Assembly: GCA_031283395.1 (NCBI GenBank) | Contig: JAITBV010000039.1 | Coordinates: 1-12,432 of the forward strand | Source of the DNA: Candidatus Adiutrix sp. | GTDB lineage: Bacteria > Desulfobacterota > Desulfarculia > Adiutricales > Adiutricaceae | Length of the DNA: 12,432 bases | Direction of reading: 5' to 3' | Shown here: one piece after another, positions 7,371 through 12,432 of the stretch | How the letters are laid out: the number at the start of each line of letters is the position of its first letter | How positions within the stretch are numbered: the first letter of the stretch is position 1 | Position numbers and translations under genes: made by a program | Notes under the pieces: generated by a model | Told to the model about the DNA's origin: nothing | Database searches by the model: none | The model's input: only the letters and a program-made list of their open reading frames with translations

Positions 7371-7973
7371 ATGATAAGCACGCTCTTGTTGATAATCCTT
7401 TCAGTCTTGGTCGTCCTCCTGGTCCTGGCCGGGCTGGTGGCCGTCATTTACAACCGCCTGGTTACCCTGAAAAACCGTTTTAAAAACGCCTTTTCCCAGA
7501 TCGACGTCCAACTCCGGCGGCGCTACGACCTCATCCCGAACCTGGTCAACACGGCCAAGGCTTACCTGAGTCACGAGGCCCAGACTCTGGAAGCGGTCAT
7601 CCAGGCCCGGGCCAAGGCCACCGCGGCCCAGATAAGTTTAGCCGGGGATCCGACCCAATTGCCCGCCCTGGGACGGCTGGTCGAAGCCGAAGGTCAACTA
7701 TCATCCGCCCTGGGGCGGCTTCTGGTCAGTATGGAAGCCTACCCCGAACTCAAGGCCGACCGCGTCATCCTGGAAACCAAAGAAGAACTGGCCAGCACTG
7801 AAAACCGCATCGCCTTCGCCCGCCAGGCCTACAATGACGCGGTCATGTTCTACAACGAAGCCCGGGAAAAATTTCCCGCAGTCCTCTTTTCGGAGATGTT
7901 CGGCTTCGGTCTGGCCGAATTCTGGCGCCTGGACGAAGCCGTTGCCGCCGCTCCGCCCAAGGTTGAATTTTGA
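7371..7973 (+). CDS. lemA: LemA family membrane protein
   Basis: The 200-residue protein has one N-terminal membrane helix (about residues 5-27) followed by the LemA helical bundle: IYNRLVTLKNRFKNAFSQID, then LRRRYDLIPNLVNTAK, and near the C-terminus NRIAFARQAYNDAVMFYNEA with FPAVLF and FGF. Length and motif order match the family (LemA of Listeria, about 190 residues). The molecular role of the family is poorly defined; members are membrane proteins often found beside htpX or TPM-domain genes, neither of which is here. I chose ATG 7371 because GGGAG lies eight bases upstream; an in-frame TTG at 7365 would leave only two bases of spacing. The gene lies between the GspE/PilB ATPase and the hybrid kinase. 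It should not be confused with the kinase GacS, once also named LemA in Pseudomonas. Confidence 0.92.
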   Translation: MISTLLLIILSVLVVLLVLAGLVAVIYNRLVTLKNRFKNAFSQIDVQLRRRYDLIPNLVNTAKAYLSHEAQTLEAVIQARAKATAAQISLAGDPTQLPALGRLVEAEGQLSSALGRLLVSMEAYPELKADRVILETKEELASTENRIAFARQAYNDAVMFYNEAREKFPAVLFSEMFGFGLAEFWRLDEAVAAAPPKVEF

Positions 7974-8044
7974 TTGTTTGTTTCCGGCCCGCGAAATCAG
8001 CGCCGGCCGTTCACTTGACGCCGAAGGCCGCGACAGGAGCGTAA

Positions 8045-11032
8045 ATGGTCAAAAAAGGCTTCGACCCCAAGGCTAAGGCCGAAAAAAATACCCCGGCAGG
8101 CCGGATGACTGAAAAGAGACGCCTCCTGGACGACATTCGGCGGAGCATTGATGAACTTATGGAGACTCCGGGTAGCCGCCTGGACACGGCGCAGAAGAGT
8201 CTCCGGGAGGACATGAGGCGCCATTTGGAGAATCTGGCCGACGACCAGGTGGACGAAGAAAGCTTCAGCCGCTATATGGCCGACGCCTTCAAATTCATGA
8301 GTAATGAACTGGCCTGGTACAAGGCTGTTCTGAACAATCTGCCCTTTCCCACCTCGGTCTTCGACCTGGACCATCGCTGGACCTATCTCAACCCGCCCGC
8401 CGCCCGGGCCATGGGCGGCGGCCCGGTGACCCGATACCTGGGGCTAACCTATAATGAAGGCTGGAAAGAATATAAGGATTCATCGGAACTGGACGACGGC
8501 GAGGATCTCAAAATCTACCGTTTCACCCGCCACCTGAAATATCCCAGGCAGGTTTTTTCCGGACACCGCGCCGTGCTGGAAGACAGCCAGGGCCAGGAAA
8601 TCGGCTTGATCGAAACCCTCAACGACATCACCAAGACCCAGGAAGCGGAGGAACGCACCCGCCTGATGCTGGACGCCACTCCTCTGGCCTGTTGCTTTTT
8701 CAACCACGACGGAGCCATAGTCGACTGCAACCTGGAAGCCGCCGCCCTAAGCGGCTGTAAGACCAAGAAACATTACCTGGAACATTTTTTCGAATTATTG
8801 CCCCCCTATCTGCCAGACGGTCAGGTCACCAGCCTGGCTCTGCTCAGGCACATAAGGCAGGCCTTCAACGAAGGCCGAGCCTTCATGCCGGAAATGGTTC
8901 TCCGCACGCTTGACGGCACAGACGTCACGGGGGAGGCCCTTTTTATCCGGGTGGAATGGCGGGAAGCCCATACTGTTCTGGGTTATTTCCGCGATCTGAG
9001 GTCCCTGAAAGCCGCCCAGGAAAAACTGGAGCGGGAAAGGCTGCTCCTAAACGATATCCTCAACGGTTGCCCCGTCCCTTTCGCCATCGTCAAAGACGGG
9101 GTGATCAAATTTTCCACCCCCATGTCCAAAGCGGAGCTGGGCCTGGAACCGGGGGGCACCCTCGACCGTCTGTCTTTGGACCGCCGGGATTTATCGGAAC
9201 TGCGGCAGGATCTGGCCGAGAAAGGCGACGTTAACTGGCGGCCAATAAGAGCCCGTAAAACAGATGGCACCATCAGCGAAAATCTGCTCAAGGCCTATTT
9301 GGCCGAGTTTGAAAACAATCCGGCCGCCATGGTCTGGATGATGGACGTCACCGAACTGAGGCGGAATGAAAGAGAACTGAGCGAAGCCCGCGATATGGCT
9401 CTGGCCAGCACCCGGGCCAAAAGCGAATTTTTGGCCAACATCAGCCACGAAATACTCACGCCCATGAACGCCATCATAGGCTTTACCAAGCTTTTGCGGG
9501 AAACGGAGCTCAACAGTCATCAGTATGATTTCGTGGCTAAAACGGATGCCGCCGCCAAATCGTTGCTCCACCTCATCAACGGCATTCTGGATTTTTCCAG
9601 GCTGGAATCCGGCAAGCTGAAACTTACGCTCCAGGATTTCCATCTTCAAGATGTCCTGAAGAACATTGTGGACCTGACGACCGAACAGGCAAGACAAAAA
9701 GGCCTGGAATTCATTGTCCAGGTGGCCCCGAACACTCCGGTGGGCCTGGTGGGTGATGAATACCGCCTTCTCCAATGCCTGAACAACCTCCTCGATAACG
9801 CCGTCAAATTCACGGAGCAGGGTGAAATCACCCTGACCGTGGATCCGGTGAAGGAAACCCCGGACGAGATCACCCTGCGCTTTTTGATTTGCGACACCGG
9901 CATAGGCATTGAGAACCAACATTTGGATAAACTTTTCGAACCTTTCATACAAGCCGACAACTCCGCCACCCGGCGCTACGGGGGCACCGGGCTGGGCTTG
10001 GCCATCAGCAAAAAGCTGGCCAACCTTATGAACGGGGAAATCTGGTGCCAAAGCGCACCCGGCCGGGGCAGTTCCTTCGGCTTCACCGCCCGCTTCGGCC
10101 GCCACAACCACGCCGAACTCTTTATAAACCGGCGCCGGGACTTTCACGGCCTGTCCGCATTGATCGTTGATGATAACATTATGTTCCAGACCGTATCCGG
10201 CCAATATTTAAAGGCCTTCGGCTTTGAAGCCTCAGCGGCATCCTCGGGCGAAGACGCTCTGGACACGGTCAACCGGCTCCGGGCCGAAGGGCGGTTCCCG
10301 GATTTGGTGATCGTGGGCCTGAAAATGTCCGGCTGGGACGGCCTGGAGACCGCCCGCCGGCTCAACGGAGCCGTCCCGCCGGGTGAGCCTCTACCAAAAA
10401 TCATACTGACCACGACCCATTCCCGGGCCCAGGTCTCCCGGGCTGCGGCCGCGACCGGCATCAAGGCTGTTCTGGAAAAGCCGATCCTCGCGGAAACCCT
10501 CGAAAACGTTCTGGGCATACTATTTGAAACCGGGGGGGCGGCCCCCACCGGGAGAGCCACTCTCTCCGAGTCTGAGCAGAAACGGAAACTGACCCGGGCC
10601 GCCAAGGGCCGGGACGTCCCATCGCCGGCCAAACACCTGACCGGGGCCAGAATTCTTCTGGTCGAGGACAACGAGGTCAACCAGATGGTGGCCAAAAAAA
10701 TCCTCCTCAAGGCCGGGCTGGAAGTTTCGGTGGCCAATAACGGCCAGGAAGCTCTGGAAATGGTCAAGGCCGGCTACTCTTTTGACCTGATCCTGATGGA
10801 TATCCAGATGCCCGTCATGGACGGCCTGACCGCGGCCCGGGAAATCCGACGGCTGGACAATGGCGTCGACCTCCCCATAGTGGCCCTCACCGCCCATTCC
10901 CAGCCCGAAGACCGGGAAAAGAGCTTCTCCGCCGGCATGAACGACCACCTCACCAAGCCCCTGGACATCAACGGACTGTTTCACTGCCTGGATAAATTCA
11001 TCAAAACAGGCCCCAACGGCCACCTGGCCTGA
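8045..11032 (+). CDS. Soluble multi-PAS hybrid histidine kinase with two receiver domains
   Basis: This 995-residue sensor kinase has no membrane segment. After a charged helical N-terminus (1-90) come three PAS-like domains (about 95-200, 208-325, 338-442), a short coiled linker, HisKA with H468 in SHEILTPMN, and HATPase_c (about 570-690) with [18 protein letters not shown] and GTGLGLAI. Receiver 1 (about 702-825) keeps the acidic pair D709-D710, a threonine (LTTTH) and EKP lysine but has G758 where the phosphoacceptor aspartate belongs ([12 protein letters not shown]). Receiver 2 (about 868-988) is intact: E874-D875, D919 ([13 protein letters not shown]), LTAHS and TKP. There is no HPt domain, so an external phosphotransfer partner or regulator is expected. 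Position H+3 of HisKA, usually arginine, is leucine. Start ATG 8045 has AGGAG five bases upstream. It follows lemA by 71 bases. The signal sensed cannot be told from sequence. Confidence 0.95.
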   Translation: MVKKGFDPKAKAEKNTPAGRMTEKRRLLDDIRRSIDELMETPGSRLDTAQKSLREDMRRHLENLADDQVDEESFSRYMADAFKFMSNELAWYKAVLNNLPFPTSVFDLDHRWTYLNPPAARAMGGGPVTRYLGLTYNEGWKEYKDSSELDDGEDLKIYRFTRHLKYPRQVFSGHRAVLEDSQGQEIGLIETLNDITKTQEAEERTRLMLDATPLACCFFNHDGAIVDCNLEAAALSGCKTKKHYLEHFFELLPPYLPDGQVTSLALLRHIRQAFNEGRAFMPEMVLRTLDGTDVTGEALFIRVEWREAHTVLGYFRDLRSLKAAQEKLERERLLLNDILNGCPVPFAIVKDGVIKFSTPMSKAELGLEPGGTLDRLSLDRRDLSELRQDLAEKGDVNWRPIRARKTDGTISENLLKAYLAEFENNPAAMVWMMDVTELRRNERELSEARDMALASTRAKSEFLANISHEILTPMNAIIGFTKLLRETELNSHQYDFVAKTDAAAKSLLHLINGILDFSRLESGKLKLTLQDFHLQDVLKNIVDLTTEQARQKGLEFIVQVAPNTPVGLVGDEYRLLQCLNNLLDNAVKFTEQGEITLTVDPVKETPDEITLRFLICDTGIGIENQHLDKLFEPFIQADNSATRRYGGTGLGLAISKKLANLMNGEIWCQSAPGRGSSFGFTARFGRHNHAELFINRRRDFHGLSALIVDDNIMFQTVSGQYLKAFGFEASAASSGEDALDTVNRLRAEGRFPDLVIVGLKMSGWDGLETARRLNGAVPPGEPLPKIILTTTHSRAQVSRAAAATGIKAVLEKPILAETLENVLGILFETGGAAPTGRATLSESEQKRKLTRAAKGRDVPSPAKHLTGARILLVEDNEVNQMVAKKILLKAGLEVSVANNGQEALEMVKAGYSFDLILMDIQMPVMDGLTAAREIRRLDNGVDLPIVALTAHSQPEDREKSFSAGMNDHLTKPLDINGLFHCLDKFIKTGPNGHLA

Positions 11033-11046
11033 CAGGCTGTTTTTTT
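11025..11046 (+). terminator. Possible intrinsic terminator of the hybrid kinase gene
   Basis: A short stem (TGGCC with GGCTG, two wobble pairs, loop TGACA) overlaps the kinase stop codon and is followed directly by seven T residues (11040-11046). The stem is weak, so termination would be partial at best. Confidence 0.4.
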
Positions 11047-11048
11047 GC

Positions 11049-11077
11049 TTGCCCGCAGACCGTTTCAGAGTTAAAAT
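11049..11077 (+). promoter_or_regulatory. Probable promoter of ackA
   Basis: TTGCCC (11049-11054, four of six to consensus), a 17-base spacer and TAAAAT (11072-11077, five of six) form a sigma70-type promoter. The start point would be near 11084 and the ackA leader about 95 nt. Its position after the kinase stop suggests ackA is transcribed separately from the upstream genes. Confidence 0.5.
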
Positions 11078-11107
11078 AGAGTATTATTTCCAAGGCGGTC
11101 TTTTTTT
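11057..11107 (+). terminator. Terminator-like stem with T7 tail and AT-rich loop
   Basis: AGACCGTTT (11057-11065) can pair with AGGCGGTCT (11093-11101), nine pairs of which two are wobbles. The run of T at 11101-11107 follows the CGGTC arm. The loop of 27 bases is large for an intrinsic terminator. A transcript starting at the predicted ackA promoter lacks the left arm, so only read-through from upstream would be stopped here. Confidence 0.4.
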
Positions 11108-11112
11108 CAGCC

Positions 11113-11140
11113 GGCGTTCCCGTCCAGAAGGCGGGGCGCC
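11113..11140 (+). promoter_or_regulatory. Hairpin in the ackA leader
   Basis: GGCG (11113-11116) pairs with CGCC (11137-11140), and inside it CCCG (11119-11122) pairs with CGGG (11132-11135), giving a GC-rich interrupted stem. It ends 39 bases before the ackA start, so it does not cover the ribosome site. A regulatory or stabilising role is inference. Confidence 0.35.
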
Positions 11141-11179
11141 CGACTTTCATCTTCTTCCATACCTAAAGAAAGGCGCACT

Positions 11180-12394
11180 ATGATAGTTCTGGTAGTCAAC
11201 GCGGGCAGTTCTTCCGTCAAATTCACCTGCTTCGATATGAAAGATGGGCCTCAGGTCCTGGCCGGCGGGCTTATTGAGCGCATCGGCATTGAAGGCACCG
11301 AGATGAAATACACCAACGCCAAGGGCGATGTCGTCAAGGGCGAAGTGGCTGTAAAGGATGCCCAGGAAGCTGTGAAGCTCATCGCCCAAAGGCTTGTTGA
11401 CCCCAAGGTCGGGGTGCTGAAAAGCCTTGACGAGGTCAAGGCCATCGGCCACCGGGTGGTCCACGGCGGCGAAAACATCACTGATCCGGTGCTGATCGAC
11501 GAAAAAGTCAAGGCCACCATCAAGGATTGCTTCGCCATCGCCCCCCTGCACAATCCGCCCAACCTCACCGGCATTGAAGCCTGCGAGGCGGTCTTCCCCG
11601 GGGTGCCCAATGTGGGCGTCTTCGACACCGCCTTTCATTCCACCATGCCGGCCAGTTCCTTTCTCTACGCCCTCCCTTATGCCCTTTACAGCGAGCACAA
11701 AATACGCCGCTACGGCTTTCACCGCACCAGCCACGCCTTCGTTTCCCGCAAGGCGGCCGAAATCCTGGGCCGAAAGCCGGCCGACTGCAAGGTCATAGTC
11801 TGCCACCTGGGCAACGGCGGCTCGGTCAGCGCGGTGTCAGGCGGCAAATGCCTGGATACCTCCATGGGCCTGACCCCTCTGGAAGGGTTGGTCATGGGTA
11901 CCCGTTGCGGGGACCTCGACCCCGCCATAGTCTGGAACGTGATGAAAATCAAGAACTTGGACTTAAGCGGCATCGACACTTTACTGAACAAAAAAAGCGG
12001 CCTTCTGGGTATGGCCGGCATCAATTCCTCGGACCTCCGGGATGTGGAGGCCGGAGCCCAGAGCGGAAACAAGCAGTGCGCCCAGGCCATGGAAACCTTT
12101 GCCTACAGGGTCAAAAAATACATAGGGGCCTATCTGGCCGCCCTGGGCGGGGCCGATGTGGTGGCCTTCACGGCCGGGGTGGGCGAAAACTCGGCGAGCA
12201 TGCGCGCCATGATCCTCAAAGGTCTTGACGGCATCGGCCTGAAGCTGGACCAGGCCAAAAACCAGGAACGCTCGGGCGAAGCCCGCTTCGTTTCCACCGC
12301 CGACAGCCCCATAAAAATCGCCGTCATCCCGACGGACGAGGAAAGGGAAATCGCCACCCAGACCTTGGATATCGTCAATAGTTGCAGCAAATGA
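11180..12394 (+). CDS. ackA: Acetate kinase
   Basis: AckA interconverts acetyl phosphate plus ADP and acetate plus ATP, usually with phosphotransacetylase (Pta), for ATP formation from acetyl-CoA or for acetate activation. The 404 residues are full length. Motifs of the ASKHA fold are complete: NAGSSSVKF with N7, GHRVVHGG with R92, the FDTAFH block with catalytic D149, YGFHRTSH, HLGNGGS, the MGTRCGDLDP block with R242, TAGVGEN, and the C-terminal PTDEERE. Start ATG 11180 has a GAAAGG-type site six bases upstream and gives the normal N-terminus with the phosphate-binding loop. It has its own likely promoter and leader. No pta is upstream; it may follow beyond the window. In sulfate reducers this pair makes ATP during lactate or pyruvate oxidation, or activates acetate. 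Confidence 0.97.
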   Translation: MIVLVVNAGSSSVKFTCFDMKDGPQVLAGGLIERIGIEGTEMKYTNAKGDVVKGEVAVKDAQEAVKLIAQRLVDPKVGVLKSLDEVKAIGHRVVHGGENITDPVLIDEKVKATIKDCFAIAPLHNPPNLTGIEACEAVFPGVPNVGVFDTAFHSTMPASSFLYALPYALYSEHKIRRYGFHRTSHAFVSRKAAEILGRKPADCKVIVCHLGNGGSVSAVSGGKCLDTSMGLTPLEGLVMGTRCGDLDPAIVWNVMKIKNLDLSGIDTLLNKKSGLLGMAGINSSDLRDVEAGAQSGNKQCAQAMETFAYRVKKYIGAYLAALGGADVVAFTAGVGENSASMRAMILKGLDGIGLKLDQAKNQERSGEARFVSTADSPIKIAVIPTDEEREIATQTLDIVNSCSK

Positions 12395-12405
12395 AGGATA
12401 TAAAC

Positions 12406-12423
12406 GGGGTGAGTTGTCACCCC
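12406..12423 (+). terminator. Perfect hairpin downstream of ackA
   Basis: GGGGTGA (12406-12412) and TCACCCC (12417-12423) form a perfect 7-bp stem with a GTTG loop, 11 bases after the ackA stop. No T run follows in the nine remaining bases, so it may be a 3'-end-stabilising or terminator hairpin, or a spacer before a downstream gene. Confidence 0.4.
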
Positions 12424-12432
12424 TGAACCTGA

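Noticed and set aside
9191..10204. Open frame of 337 codons on the minus strand opposite the hybrid kinase
   Set aside because: Antisense to the conserved HisKA and HATPase region; no family resemblance.
12391..12426. Eleven-codon frame overlapping the ackA stop (ATGA)
   Set aside because: Too short, and it contains the downstream hairpin; more likely 3' untranslated sequence.

Overview
The window reads as ordinary chromosomal DNA from a GC-rich Gram-negative bacterium, most likely a deltaproteobacterium (Desulfobacterota or a relative). I infer this from the style of the Rho, HisD and AckA proteins, from a GspE/PilB-type ATPase, from a large multi-PAS hybrid histidine kinase, and from strong G/C preference at third codon positions. 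This is family resemblance judged by eye, not a database match. I see no insertion sequence, prophage, CRISPR array, tRNA or rRNA. Seven protein genes fill most of the sequence.

Left part (1-2375, minus strand): the transcription terminator gene rho is followed, 40 bases downstream, by a membrane-anchored TPR-type protein that runs off the left edge. That protein carries a nearly identical internal duplication with a 372-base period. rho has a near-consensus sigma70 promoter (TTGACA, 17-base spacer, TATATT), preceded by an A tract and a run of ten G/C pairs. Its leader of about 237 nt contains small hairpins.

Middle (2533-11032, plus strand): hisD (histidinol dehydrogenase) overlaps glnS (glutaminyl-tRNA synthetase) by 4 bases. 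A TTG-started GspE/PilB-family ATPase follows, then a LemA-family membrane protein and a 995-residue soluble hybrid histidine kinase (three PAS-like domains, HisKA, HATPase, two receivers). Gaps are 41, 43 and 71 bases with no convincing terminator, so the five genes could share transcripts from the hisD promoter, although their functions are unrelated (histidine synthesis, translation, secretion or pilus assembly, envelope, signalling).

Right part (11033-12432, plus strand): terminator-like structures close the kinase gene. A separate promoter, lying inside the loop of one of these structures, appears to drive ackA (acetate kinase). ackA is complete and is followed by a perfect 7-bp hairpin at the window end.

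I did not find a clear undescribed system. The observations most worth checking are: HisD has changes at both conserved NAD-contact side chains while keeping all metal and catalytic residues; the first receiver of the hybrid kinase has lost its phosphoacceptor aspartate; the TPR gene has a recent-looking internal duplication; and a G10 tract abuts the rho promoter.
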